Part shown: one piece after another, positions 11,519 to 24,961 of the stretch
How the letters are laid out: every line of letters starts with the position of its first letter
Position numbering within the stretch: the stretch's first letter is position 1
Source of the DNA: Beaufortia kweichowensis
Taxonomy: Eukaryota; Chordata; Actinopteri; Cypriniformes; Gastromyzontidae
Length of the DNA stretch: 64,000 nt
Assembly: GCA_019155185.1 (NCBI GenBank)
Contig: CM032804.1
Coordinates: forward strand, 8,094,492-8,158,491
Direction of reading: 5' to 3'
The notes under the pieces: generated by a model
Told to the model about the DNA's origin: nothing
Seen by the model: the letters and a program-made list of their open reading frames with translations, nothing else
Databases searched by the model: none
Position numbers and translations under genes: made by a program

Positions 11519-14500
11519 ATTGTCATGATTAGATTAGAATTCAACCATGAAATATTAAAGTAAATAGTTAAATAACATAAGTGTTCCACCTGTAGAACGG
11601 TGACAGTTAACAGGTTTATGACTTAATAACAGCATACTATTGTTTAGCTTCCTCATATTCTATGTAATTTAGAAATATTAATAACAGGAAGTACATAGTT
11701 CCAGGTATGTGCTTCCTGTCCCTGCTGAAAGTCCCAGTACTGGCTGTTGTGCTGTATATATTTGTAACATCTTAGCGCAACCATCTTCTCTCTCTCACCC
11801 CAGATGCCAGTGCGCTGATGGGATATGAAGTCCTCCAGGTTGGCTCTGAACAGTGTCTCGCACCCTCGGCGCCCTATACTTCCATCATCCACTAAGAGGA
11901 AGGCCTGATGGTGATTGTCCAGGCAGCTGGATTTAGGAGGCATATTTTGTGCATAGTACCGAGCTGGAAAACTGCCCTTATAAAGAAAAGCCAAAGTCCT
12001 CCAACAGTCAAAAACATCATTCAGTTCAGTCAATAATATGCTGTGACACGTGACATTTAGAGTTCCACTAGAATGCTACTGTATATGTTTTACAGTAGCT
12101 TATCCAGCACAATGACATTTGTCAATTTAGGCGTGTCTGAATACTTTTCCAAATAACAATACATGTATATATTTGTTTCTCCTTAAAAGAAATACAGCAG
12201 TATTTCTAATATGTTTTTAACAGATGGCAGGTTTAGCACACTAAGAACTGTTGATAACAGAACACAGTTGACTCATAGTACCTGAGGGTTTACAAGTTGC
12301 TGACGCTCATAAATCAAGCCCCAGGGCGCGACACCCACAGCAATAACTTTGGCCTGGGAAAGAGATGAAGCTGTTGCACAATGGTCCCTTACTGCCTCAC
12401 CTACACAACGGCTAACACCCTCCTTCAAACCTGCTGTCATGATCCAAGCACCTGTAAAAAGAAATGACCAAAACCTGAATTATTTTAGCACACAATCAGT
12501 GACTAACATCGTCAGTAATAAACATAACGTGTGTAACATAACCCACCGCACAATTACACCTCTTCATTCAAGAGTGATTACCATATAAGGATACACACAA
12601 AGACTGAATCTTACCTACCAAGCAACATAATAAACACAAAAGGAATTCCACTTTTGAGTAGGACTAGTTTTGCCTGTCTAACACTGACCCTAAGACACGT
12701 GTCTAGTCTTTAATTACTAGGTACAAAACAGTTATTAACAGTTTTTTCCTGTGAAGTTTCCAGTCCTACCTGTCATACACTGAGACAATATGAGCTGAAG
12801 AGAATATGTGTACACAATTATAAAGTTTATTTTTTGTTTTATATTGTAATAGTATGTTCATACGTCATTACTTCATTATTATTTGGTTAATATCAGAAAT
12901 TATTTTGAGTGTCACATTTTTGTTGTTTTAATTTGAGTAATAATTATAGTTAGGAAATCGGTTGAGAAATCAACAGACATTGACCAAGTTTAGATTTTCA
13001 TGCCATATAAAGATCATTGAGTAAAGCCTAAAACTTCTATATTTACACAGAAAACAGACATTCAGGTCAGATTATTTTGCTTTCTGCACAGGTCAGTGCT
13101 TGATGAATACTAAAACAATTAATTGTTTTTGTTGATTATCATTTCAGCTTAGTTCTTACATTCCATTTTTCCATTTTATTATTTTATTTCACTTAAAACT
13201 TTATTTTTAGTATAAAACAACTGGGTCTGAGGATGGAGGCAGAGGGTTTACAGTTGAGTACAAAGGTTTGGAAGCACAACTAAACTAAAGATCCAAAGCT
13301 AGAGACTACGGGTTACCTGTACTCTGTGCGGCCCGGACAAGTCCCTGTCTGATCACCTCTCGTACCCAGGTCTTCGGCTTCTCCTTTCCCTCTCCCCCCA
13401 CCACTGACACCACCAGATTGGGTACCGGCAGACCCCACTGAGATGTCATCAGCGAGTACACATGGTCAGGAGGTGTGTCATGTGACAGACGCAGAAACTT
13501 AGGGAGACAACAAAAAGAGTGACACATACAATAAATCCAGAAACCTAAATTAAGTGGATGACACAAAGTAAAACTGTTTAGTATGAGTGGGCTATTACAG
13601 TATTTATCCCAAATCAAGATTCTGAGGCATGCTGTTGGACATATTCCTACATGTACAAACATGTGTAAGGTGTAGCATGGGATTTTAAGTGCTTAAGACA
13701 GTGACTAAGCTATATGGATCTACCTGATACAATACAAGTCTCCAAACAAATAGTATGCCAGTTAACAAGTACTAAGGTCATTTGTTTGAATTCCCAGTTC
13801 ATTATAACAATATCAGACAAATGTTTAAATGTAAATGCTAAAACTAAAAGCTAAAAATTATTTTTGAACATTACGGGAAAGTTTAGAGAAAACTGATGCA
13901 TCTAAACATAAAATTAATTCTATACCACTAGCTACAATTGTGTGCACTTGAGCGTGTATAAAAGAAATGAGATACCCACTGGATTGTGTCGCCGTCCAGT
14001 ACCAGCAAACTCCAAATTTCCAAAGGCATCAGTGGGGTATTCAGATGTATGTTGTAAACTGTCCCACTTGCTGACTGTACAGTCACTAGTTGTGACATGG
14101 ACATGACATTCTCGTACTCCACCACACTGGCACAAAGTCCCATTTCTACCAGTAAGAAAAACAAAATGCCTTATTGCCTTTAAAACAGGTTTTAATGAAT
14201 TTTAGGTTCCCATACAGTATGAATATATAGACTGAGCTGAGAATTATCCTTCAATTATTATACTTAATCTTCCTTATGTGCATGTACCCTACATAAAACA
14301 ATGGCTATGATTTGCTACATTCAACTCAGATGTTAAAAGTATTGTTGAAATTCAATTCCCAAGGTCACATATAACATAGTACCGGCCACAACCCAGTTGT
14401 GAACCAAGCCCATTATATTACACACATGGTTATAGCACTCGAAATGTGAAAAAGGACAGGGAAACAATACTGCACTGACGAATGACAAGTTGTTAATCTT

Positions 14501-15981
14501 TATTCTGGGAAAGTGGCATGTTTGTTGACCCACCCTGCATTACCAAATCATAGACCAAAACGTCTGATCATATTACAAGAGTCTGAAGGTCTGTTTTCAA
14601 ATGTCTGAGCATGAAAGGAATGAATAGGATACGCTAGGTAATCTGAATGCATGAAAAAATGTCTGTTGTACCTAGATGAGTCCTCCACAAAGGTGGTGCA
14701 CACTCTCCTTTTAATCATCTTTGGGATCCAGCTCTGAAATACAACAGTTACAGAGCAAAGAATGAGTCGGAGTTGTCACATACAGATCCGGTTTCTTTCT
14801 TTTATAGTCATTGGCAGAGACAAATAACAAAAAAACTGCGCTTGAATAAGCAATACCAGAGAAATTTTGGAAATGAATGTCTTGTTTGTGACTACAATAA
14901 CGCCTTTTCACTTAATACAATGAGTCTGTAATTGCTCTTATGCATGAGAAATAAAAAAAGCTAAATAAGAAAGAATAATAGAATAATAATATCAATGCAC
15001 TGTCATTATTATTGCTGTTGCATTATTGCTGTCACCAACAAATCATAACATTTACTCATCTCTCTTATCTGACACCTTTAGTTCAGTCTATTACGGGTCA
15101 TTCTGCTACTGAGCTGATAATAAAAAGAGGCATGTTAAATAAAGGACACACAAAACATGCAGTTCTGTGTGTTTCCAGGACCCTTTATGATTACAAGACC
15201 CCTCACAGAAACTTAGTTTTCAGTAGCTACTGAGCATGTACCCATTTCTCAAATATACTTACTATATAAGCTGTAAAAACGAGCCTAAATGTATAACACA
15301 GTTACAGTATTAGTATCATTATCGTGATAAATTTTGTTGGTTAATCATTAAATTTGCCTTAAACTATTCAGAGACAATTCAGACTATTGGCAAGGTCATA
15401 ACACAGGCATTGAAAAATTAAGGGCTTGGGAATCATTTAATTTCCTATACGTGGCAGTTAAACATCAAAATCTCTTGTTGGTGTATGATGTGATGAGACT
15501 ATTGTAGTATGGAAAATCTTGGAAAATAAATCTTGGAAAATAAAAGCTTAAAAGCTTGGAAAATAGTACTTAAATGTAACAATTAATCATTCTCTTATAT
15601 AGTTCTGGTATGTAGGCTATATATTTTTAATTCAAGAAATTATACATGCATTAGGTACACATAAATTGTTTTTCTAATCCACCGAAAACCACTAATATAT
15701 GTCCTAAAAGTTTCTACTAACTAGCTCTTTTACACGAGTACATTCATAAAAAACTTACTGTCACCTTCCTATATTTAAATACAGGTAGGATACACCTGTT
15801 GCCAAATCCTTTAATAGTTGAACATCATAAAAAAATTTACTGTGTACTGTCTACATCCTACTTCATTAATGTAAGCAAGAAACTTAGTTTAATAATAAAA
15901 GTGTTTTGAACAAACCTGGTCCTTTTCGGGTTTTCTCTCTCCTCCACCTCCCCCTTCATTCTCCTTCTCAATTTTCTTCAT
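5157..15981 (-). CDS. trpm4: Transient receptor potential channel TRPM4, calcium-activated monovalent cation channel
   Basis: Complete by eye: 28 coding exons with matching phases sum to 3771 nt, 1256 aa (human TRPM4 is 1214). Exons: 15981-15916, 14733-14672, 14145-13980, 13497-13317, 12451-12282, 11976-11799, 11251-11187, 11083-10835, 10751-10649, 10572-10454, 10246-9938, 9863-9762, 9661-9533, 9423-9294, 9195-9050, 8961-8849, 8768-8673, 8584-8538, 8454-8219, 8146-8028, 7945-7813, 7732-7558, 7478-7313, 7207-7026, 6368-6236, 5963-5891, 5509-5419, 5188-5157. The N-terminal TRPM homology region includes SWIPK near residue 23, PNLVVSV and LVRAAQSTG. S1-S6 lie at about 820-1087. The pore reads YGQIPLDEIDG, near human FGQIPQEDMD, followed by an N-glycosylation sequon (NAT). 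The TRP box is FQRYNLI. The C-terminal coiled coil and VEYCSTALSW match human VEHCSRVLGW. TRPM4 depolarises the plasma membrane when cytosolic calcium rises. The start is the first ATG of exon 1; human has a different short N-terminus. Confidence 0.95.
6779..7005. mobile_element. MITE-like interspersed repeat, copy 2, inside a trpm4 intron
   Basis: It starts GATTGTTCACCTAAATATG and shares with the copy at 2943-3205 the phrases ACACAAAAGAAGATATTT, CCATTGACTTCCACTGTATG and AAAATATCTTC in the same order. It is more degraded and loses a clear right terminus. It lies just 3' of the trpm4 exon at 7026-7207. Confidence 0.6.
11466..11640. repeat. Unnamed dispersed repeat, copy A, with an internal (TA)n run
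   Basis: The segment shares CCTTTCCATCAATATA, TGTCATGATTAGATTAGAA, AAATATTAAAGT and CCACCTGTAGAA-type phrases in order with about 28303-28430. Here a (TA)n run at about 11479-11511 has expanded inside it. It lies in the trpm4 intron between the exons ending at 11799 and beginning at 11251. No coding capacity is seen. Confidence 0.6.
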
Positions 15982-18235
15982 TTCGTTGTAACTCCCGTGC
16001 GATTTATAATTCTGGTTCTTTATGTCAAATAAAATTGAGTCTCGTGTTAGTTTGACATCAACCGGATTCTAGTCATATACAGGTTTCTATAGTGCAGCCG
16101 TACTTTAAAGCTCCGCCCACAGGCTACACGTCGGACGCATTCCAGCACGAGATAACGATGGCCTTTGAAGATAACAAGTAGAATTAAATTACAGCAAAAC
16201 AAATATGCGCAGAGGGTATATAAGACTTTTTGTTTTTAAACGACACAATTATTAAATATCCTATTATAACCATTCAATCTAATTACATTTCTGTGATGAT
16301 TTCAGCAGGGATTTCAGGGCTGCGCGTGTCTTTTTTGAAACCCTATTCCCATTGAATAATTTCTGTGTGGCCAGTTATGCTGGTTTGACACACTTGCCAA
16401 CTCCAGGAAGTAATAATGGTCCGGGTCTAGTTGCTACCTGCCATATGATCCAAAACAAAACCTTGTTATAGTTTGTGCTACTTTGATTTGGAGACAGCTG
16501 GTAAATTCAGAGGTAATGACTAGATGATAAAATAAAAACACACATATTTAGCTTCTACAACCGGTTTACGTACAGTTAAAACAAATGGGATAACGTCTCA
16601 TTTCACTTAATATTTAATAGCCTTTCTAGTATTTTCTAAAGAAGGCCAATTAACATTTAAATAACATTTTTATAATATTTAACAGACAACTAGCATTTAT
16701 TAATGGTTAACAGAGTTCTTGATCAACATGATTTAAACATATATCAATCATAAACTGTTAGATTAACCATTTTAAATGGTAATCTTAATTATCAAGTAAC
16801 TATCAAGACTACAGTACACTACATCTTATGAGAACAGAAAATTTCTTTTAGAGCAGTTTGACAGTGCCTGAGCATACTTAATGATTTAATCTGATTAATC
16901 CATGCTATTATTTCCCTTCAAATGATTACAAGCTTTTACCCTCAAGCTATACATACTTTCAACACAATAGAAAATCGACCGTAAATTACTAGTCTAATTA
17001 CTAGTCTAATTACTAGTCTAATTGCTACATCATTGTACATTAAGGTTAGGTAAATTTAACTATTTATGTCTTTTGATTTAAAAATAATCTTTAAAGTTGG
17101 GTGGAAAAATTTGTTAAGATTATTATTTATTATTTTTTGGGATTATTTAAAGTTAATTTTTCAAGTTTTTTAACAGTGATTTTTGCTATCATGGTAGTGT
17201 GGTAAACATGAAGTCACTCTCTTGTCACCTATAGAATTAAGAAGCGCCATTTGTCACAATAGCAAGTAATACACTGTTAAACTTCTACTTCAAAAGTTAT
17301 AAAAACCAAAAATTGATTTAATAAGAAAAGATTTAGACTTCATTATATAGAGGTTAGGACACAAGTTTATCGCTCAAGTGACCCACTACAATTTTCTTCA
17401 GTACAAATAAAACCCAAAACGCATGCTTTTTTGGCAACCATTCAGATACACACTGTTGATCTCTTTTGCTGACTCAATTATATTTGATGACTTTCACTGG
17501 AGAAAACATAGTTTCTAGCTTGATGACAACATTAGATCAGTCTGAAAAGTAGTTGCTTAGAATTTAAGTAAAAAACTTAAAATGTGAATCTGTTCCATCC
17601 ATATACACAATCAGAGTTCTTTGAGAGTTGAAACACACCTTCCATTTCACAGATACCTTAAAACTTGTGTAGGTGAAAGATTGTGTGACATGTCTGATAA
17701 GCACCCCTACACGTGCTCTTTGACACAGTGAAAGAAAATCACACTACAAGCACACAATCCAAAAGAAAAGCAGATTGGGTAAAGATAACATTCTATGCGC
17801 ATCTATGTTTTTTCTCACACCCAAAATCTTAATAGTAAGAAATGTGTATTCTAGCAGAATATTTAAATGTGCACCTCTCTCAAAAGGGAGACAGGAAGAA
17901 TGAACACCTGTGTAGTGTACTTAAAAATATATACAGGTTAAACATTATGTCAAAGAAAGAAAGAGTGTGTGCTGTCTTTATCTCTCCCTCTTGAGTGTAT
18001 ACTTTAGAACACTTTTAGTAAACTTCTCTATCCATACACATATATAGCAAGACAACACAAAGAGCTGGGAAGGAGGGTGGAGTACAGACGTTTACATGAT
18101 GTCAACACATTCTGGGGAAGAGAGTGTCTTAACAAATGACAGTCGCTCGATAGTCACGGTGGGCCTAAACAAGTGCAAGGGTGGAGTTTTACCAAACTTG
18201 TTCAACCAGATAGAAATAACACAGTCTTTGTCCAA
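15982..18235. other. trpm4 5' flank and scaf1 3' flank
   Basis: The trpm4 5'UTR and promoter begin at 15982. A CTCCGCCCAC GC-box-like sequence lies near 16112. The far end next to 18236 is the scaf1 3'UTR. The middle is AT-rich with no exon that I can defend; it contains the short tandem repeat listed separately. Confidence 0.4.
16984..17023. repeat. 12-bp tandem repeat, about 3.3 copies
   Basis: The unit AATTACTAGTCT is repeated three times without change, followed by AATT. It is a small intergenic minisatellite between trpm4 and scaf1. Confidence 0.85.
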
Positions 18236-21200
18236 TCATGTTGAGGAATGCATGGAGGCAGACTCTCTGTCCTCTTTTTCCTCTTCGTCCATCTTGCGCC
18301 CGTGCTTCCTGAAATACTTGTACCTCTGGACATAAAGCTTGACTAGGTTACTCACTTTTACCGGATTGATCTCGCCTGTTCTGCTGTGACAAATCTGTGG
18401 GATACACATCAGATTTAGTCATACTGATTTACAGTGTAGCATCAAACATTATAAACAACAGGGACGACTCTTTTTATTATTTATTAGTACTGTATAGTGC
18501 AATTTTTTTACCTTGTGCACAGCTTTCCTTAAGATATCCTTGTATTCGTCTTTGTTGATGTCTTTGCGTTGGTAGTATGGCTTGATGGCCAGTTTGACTT
18601 CCTCTACTGCCCTCTCCTGGGTGTGAAGCTTTTTCAGGTACTAAACAAATGTAAATGATAATGTTACACAAGGTGCTAGTTTATAACATGGAATAGCGGG
18701 ACACAGCAATCTTAAGATTAGTGCTGATACCTTATCAGGGTCTTTACTTTCATTGTCCCAGCCCGTTTCACTGGAACCCCCTGACATTCCTGTTGGCAAT
18801 GGAGGAGGCGGAGTCTGAGCACAGCCTCCACCTATTGCCAGTCCAGGAAGCAAGTGTGAAGGAGGGGTTTTGGTGCAACCAACTAATGGGACAGAGCTGT
18901 GAAGAATAAACTGTGCAGGAGCTGGTCCTGGAGGTGGAGCATGTGATGGAGGAGGGGGCACTTGTGATGACACAGATGAGGAAGATGAGGGAGGGAGCGG
19001 CTGTGATTGGTTCTGATTGGCCTGAGAAAGAATCTGTGTAACAATAAAGAGGAATGTTAGTGAACTAAATTCCACAATTAGTTGCCCTTAAAAGCATGAA
19101 AATTCTTGTAATTATCAACCACATGCAATCCCACGTACGTGAATTTCTTTCTTCATGTAAACACAAATTAATAATTTTACATCAAAATAACTTGAATCAA
19201 ACAAAACAACAACAGATAATTACAATAATATATGTTAATATAATAAACGATCCTATATTTAAAAATAATGATGCAGTATGTCTTACCTGACTTGTGGCCT
19301 GGATAAACTCTTGTGCTTTGGCTCTGTTGGCTATATTAGCCTCCTCCATTTTGAAGAGGAGGGCTGTCACTGAAAAAAATATAATCATCACTTATTTATC
19401 AGCAGGACATTTGAATGTTTTTATTTTAGTACAACCTCAGTAAGTTTAAACCAGGATACTTCAGTGTGAAATTCCTTATTTATTATTATTGCTATATTAT
19501 TTGTCTTTAAACATTCTATGTTGTGCTTATTAAATATATATATATATAAAAAAAACATTACACACTCACATGCTAAAACACCTCCAGCAGTGCAGTCCAC
19601 TCCAGTTTGCAGACTCCAGGGTAATGGTGGCGCTGAAGGGGGTGGCGGAGGAGGTGGTGGTGGTTTGCTAACTGAAGATGAAGACACTGAAGATGATGAT
19701 GAAGAGGAAAGGTCATTTGCAAGAGGAGCACTAGGATGAGAGAGGGAGGCCAAGACTGAAGCTGATGAAGAAGAGGAGCATGGTGGTGATGCCTTCTGAT
19801 CATCAGGTGGCAGAGCTTTAACACTGGATTGTGATATGCTTTCCCCTGATCTGTGATGACAACATGCTTGGAGGGCTTGAAGGAGACTTTGAGGGAGTGA
19901 GAGAAGAGGGTTTAGACTGACCGGGGCACTCCTCTGACAGGAATGAAGGCTCTGGTGTCTTACAGCTACTGTCAACCGTTTGAGAGTCTGGGGATGACTC
20001 TCGAGTATCTCGAGATGGGGGTAAAGACAATGGAGATGTGTGTGGTGGTGAGGAGGATGGAGGAAGTATACTTGCTGATGAGGAAGTGGAGGATGAGGAA
20101 GAGGATGATGGAGTAGGGCCCGGGAGAGCTGAAGGAGGACTTGACGGCTTGGGTCCAACCCCAACCAATGGCTGCATTTCTGCAGACCCTCCACCCCAAC
20201 CACCACCAACTGTGCTACAATTACTATTAGCATTTTTAGCATCACTTCCCTCCACAGTTAGTCCTTTCTCTCTGGGCTTCTTTCCAGGCCGTCTCCTACG
20301 TTTTGTCGCCAGTGATGATGTAGGGGAAGAGGCAGACGAAGATGTGGATGTTGCCGAGCTGGGCTTGGCTTTTTTTGACTTCAGTCCACTCAGGTTGGTT
20401 GTAGATGGAGGACCAAGGATGCTGCGTTGTTTACCAGTTTTGCTCAAGTCTGTGCCTCTCCCTGGAAGAGGTAGTGTCTCTGAACAAGGCTTGAGAAATG
20501 GTGACCGGCTCTCATTGTCACGGCGGAACACCACAGCAATAGACCCACCAACTACTGATGGTCCTGAAGCTCCACTAACAACTCCAGCAGGTCCAAGAAG
20601 GTCAATCCCCAACTTCCCAGAGTTCCCAGTGGTGCTGCTGACCCCCTCACGCACCAGAACAGACACTTTAGACTGGAGCTTACCCTTTCTGCTACTACCG
20701 CCAAGCTTCTTGGATCTGCCCGAACGACCAACATCCTTCTTTGCTGCTTTATCTTTACCGGTTTTCCGCCCTCGTTTAGTAGCGGATGAGGATGCTGTAG
20801 GTTGAAGGCCAGTGGTGTTGCCTGAGGATGCAGAAAGAGGTGGCGAGAGAGATGACAGGACATTTTTACTTTTGGCTTTTGGTCTGTGAGAAGATGAAGA
20901 GGAGGTGGATTCAGACAGTCCAGCTTTCTTACCAGATCTGGATTTCTTCTTCAGATGATGTCGGCTGGCCTTAGGTGTTGTAGATTTCATTGGACTGGGC
21001 AGAGGGGGTTCAGGAGGAGGAGGAAGCAACGGTGAATCCTCAAGTGAAGGGTAGTCTGAATCCAGTGCTTCTCCATCCAAAGAGAGCAAATCTACCTCGG
21101 GATGATCTGATTCATATCCGTGATAACGTGGAGGTGTGAGGGAGGTAGGACGAGACCTGCTCCTGTGCTCCTCTTCCTTTCTCTCCTCATCATCTGATCG

Positions 21201-24200
21201 TCGTCTTCGTTTCTTCTTCCTCTTATGGTGTTTGTCAGAGCTGTGGGATCGGCTACGGGAATGCCTTTGGCTGTGCGGTGGTGAGCCTGGGACTGTGGTG
21301 GTGGTTGTAGTGGTGGTAACAGTAATAGTACGTTTGATTGCAAAAAGATCTGAACCATTGAGATCTTGAATGGACGGAGGTACAACAGGTCTGCTATCTC
21401 GTCTTCTGTCTCTATCTCTGTCCCTCACCATTTCTTTTTCTCGATCTCTCCTGTCACCAATTCTTTTTGTACTCCCTCTTTCTCTGCTGCTTGACCTCCT
21501 AGAATCTTCATCTCTATCTCTCCTTCGCCCATCTCTTCTATTGGAGTCTCTGTCTCTCTCTCTGTGTCTGTCATCTCGCCATCTGTCCCCGTCTCTTTCT
21601 TGGCTCCTGTCTCTCTCCTTTACTTTAGCTCTGTCACGATCTTTGTGGTGGTCCTCAGAGTGGCTGGACCATGACCTACGACTGTGAGTAGGTCGGGAGG
21701 CATTGTGGGGGCGAGAAGAATGTTCTGGAGAACTCTGACGTCTTTTTTTCCTTTTGCGACTATCACTTCTGCTACTTCTCTCCCTATCCCTATTCTTTTC
21801 TTTGTTCTCTCTGCTCTCTCTACTCCCTTCACCAGACTCCTTCTCCTCTTTCCTTTTCTTTCTCTTTTCCTTTTCTCCTCTTCCATCTTTATGCTTGTGT
21901 CTATCCCTGTCCTTTGAACTTTTGGAGGATTTACGACTCCTACCTTTATCTATGGATAGTGGTGAAGTGGGAAATGGAGGAGAGGGCAAAGGCAAGGGCA
22001 AAATAGGCGCAGTTGAAGGTGATATGGAGGCAGAGGAGGGGCAGGATCTGAATCTTTCTTTCCGCCTGCTTGTCAGTTTTCGTCTCAGATCTCCCACACC
22101 CACAGAAGCCACTGGTTCCCTCTCCCATTCTTCATCGGCACAAACAGACACAAACCCATCACCCTCTAAAACCCGTATGATCCTCTCAGGTTTTGGGCCG
22201 CTCCCCTGAAGGAAAGCAGGACTGCTTGATGCTGGAAGCAATACCTCTCTTCTTCTCTCTATCACTCGTTCTCTTCCTCTTTCACTGGCCCCCACTATCT
22301 CTCCTTCTTCAATCTCAGAATGCTCAGAGTCTGTTCTAATTTCTCTTCGATTTGTTCCCTGTTCTCTCATTCTGTCTTTGATGGATCGTTTGCTGTTAGA
22401 CTCTAAAGATACATTATTAAACACAGAAGATGAAGCGACAATTTCTGTTGAATCTGGAGGCCCAGCCTCTGTTTCAGCAGCTGGTACCATTTCTAATTTT
22501 CTATTACCTTTCATTACATTCCCTTCACTATTAATGCTACTTTCTTGCTCATTTTCTTCATCCATACATCTTTTTTCTTCCTCCATTTCAGAAGCTGGAG
22601 AACCAGTAGGTTCAAAAGGATCATACTTATCAACCTCTTCCTCCTCATCTTCAGTAGATGCTTGTTCTTTTTCGCCCTCCCCCTCGGTTGGGTGAAAGGG
22701 GTCGTATATGTCACTGTCCACGCCCTCCCTTTGTCCATCGTTGCAAGGACGTTTGGATGATGAAGTGTAAAGTGAATTGTTAGAAGAAGATGGCACAGAT
22801 AGTGATGATGTGGATGACACGAAGTCTCCTGTTCCTTTGCTGACCCTGTTGTCTCCAGCACAGCCTCTGTCTTCATCCACATGGTAGTTTGTACCAGGAG
22901 AGGATGATGAAGGGGAGGAGGAGGGGGAAGAGGGAGCAGATGAAGGAGATGATGGAGAATTGGATGGCGATGAAGGAAGAGGGCTTTTGGCAGTCTCTAT
23001 GACTCTCTCAGAGGTTTTGGAGGAACAAGGCATTTGCCCCAAGGCTTGAATTACACCTGAAGGCAAAAAACAGTCTATAGAATCTCTCTTAGTCCTTAAA
23101 GGTGGTCGCAGCAGAAAAGGTCTATTTAAGAAGGACCCTGATGAAGACAGACAAAAAGAAAATCAAGAGTACAATATTTGGACAACAATATATACAACAC
23201 CAAAAACAAGCTAAGGATCTGAACCCACCTGGCTTCTGGTATCCAACATTGGGGGTAACAGCTGTCAACAAAGCAAGAGATGAGCCGTCCTCTACCCTCA
23301 CTTCTGCTGTTAACACTACATCAAAGTCACTAAAGGAGAAGTTCAAAATAATATTCCAAGTTTAAAACAAAGTTTACAAATTTTAAATGACCCAGTAATG
23401 CAGGAATATTATTTATTAATTATTATTTAGTTTACTGTAACTTTATTAAACACTAGTATATTAATAATCCTATAAAAAAATTAATACATGACATAAACTT
23501 GTATCTTCCTAAGCTTGCTGCTATCTATACAAGGCAGCACAAAAGCCAAGATTAATGTTGGTTTATTTAAACATTTCAGTAATCAAGTTAATAAATAATT
23601 TAACTGTAAACAGGATTTTCATGTGGCATAAATATATTTACATAAAAAATAATAACTAAAGTAAACAATGTATTTATAAAGTTTTGAATGTTGGATTTTT
23701 ATCAAAACTTTGCATTTTGCTTTTTTCTAGTATACAGACAACAGAAAGCAAGACACTCTGGTTGTCACAACAACAGACACAGACACTCCTGGCATATATC
23801 TGATATGGTTGGACAAAGGTATTTCGGCCACTGCATCATGTTTCAACATGGGTCAACTCAACCAGAAGTCCAAGGTTAAAATTTTGAATCAAATTTTTTA
23901 TTTTTTTTTATTTTTCAGAAGCAAGACAAACACAGATAGTGATGAATGCCAAAATACTAAAACCTAAGGATGAATATTGACTGAGTAAATAACTAGTTTG
24001 TAAAGAGTAGTCAAAATGATAATTCTCATCTTAAATTTACGGCCATATTAAAGATTTATTTTTTTAAAGACACTTTTTGTGCTCTTTTTCCAAAATTGAT
24101 ATGCCTATAAATTTAAGAATTAAAGTTATCTTAATATCCTTTTAATTGGCTCTTTTTAAGTCACTATTTTTTTTTTGAAAATTGTCTTTTTGACCACTCT

Positions 24201-24895
24201 CTACAAATTAGCGGATTCCTCAGTAAATATTCATCTTGGCTTTCACCACTATTTATGTCTGCCTTGCTTCTGAATAAATATTAAAAAATAAAACATTTGA
24301 GATAGATTTGAGGGGAACTTTCTAAAATTATATAAAGCTATATCTTCTTGAGCCACTGTCATCTATACAAAGGCAGTGGAGAAGCCAGATTTGAGTACAG
24401 CACAAATTATTAAACAACTAAGGTATTCAATTGAATAATTTAATTAAAAACAAGCTTTGGCATAAATGTATTCACACAGAAATAACAACAACAAGAAACA
24501 ATATATCACAAGCTTGAATGTTACATTTACATCAAAATTATTCATTTTGTGCATAGACGACAGAACACAGGACACACACTGGTTGTCACAACAACATACA
24601 AGCCCCTGCATATTTATGCTGTTTTGATTTGGTAAGACAAAGGTATTATGGCTATTGCATTACATCAAATTTCAGATGCTATATGCGTTGCATTTTTAAA
24701 AAGCATCTGTAAGAAGCATTGCATTAGTCGAGTTTAGTTATGATCGCATTCTTAAGCACTTACCAGTCCAGGTACTGAGGTTGTGAGATGAGCTGAGGCA
24801 CATGAAATACAGGTTCAGATGCAAGAACAACAGCAGCCCCCTATAAAAGTATAAAACAAAGAAAATAGTCAACAACAGTCACTGGCTTCAGACTA

Positions 24896-24961
<66 letters not shown>

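Noticed and set aside
20038..20805. 255-codon plus-strand open frame opposite scaf1
   Set aside because: It lies wholly antisense to the SR-rich scaf1 exon; its acidic and leucine-rich content mirrors the serine/arginine codons of the real gene.
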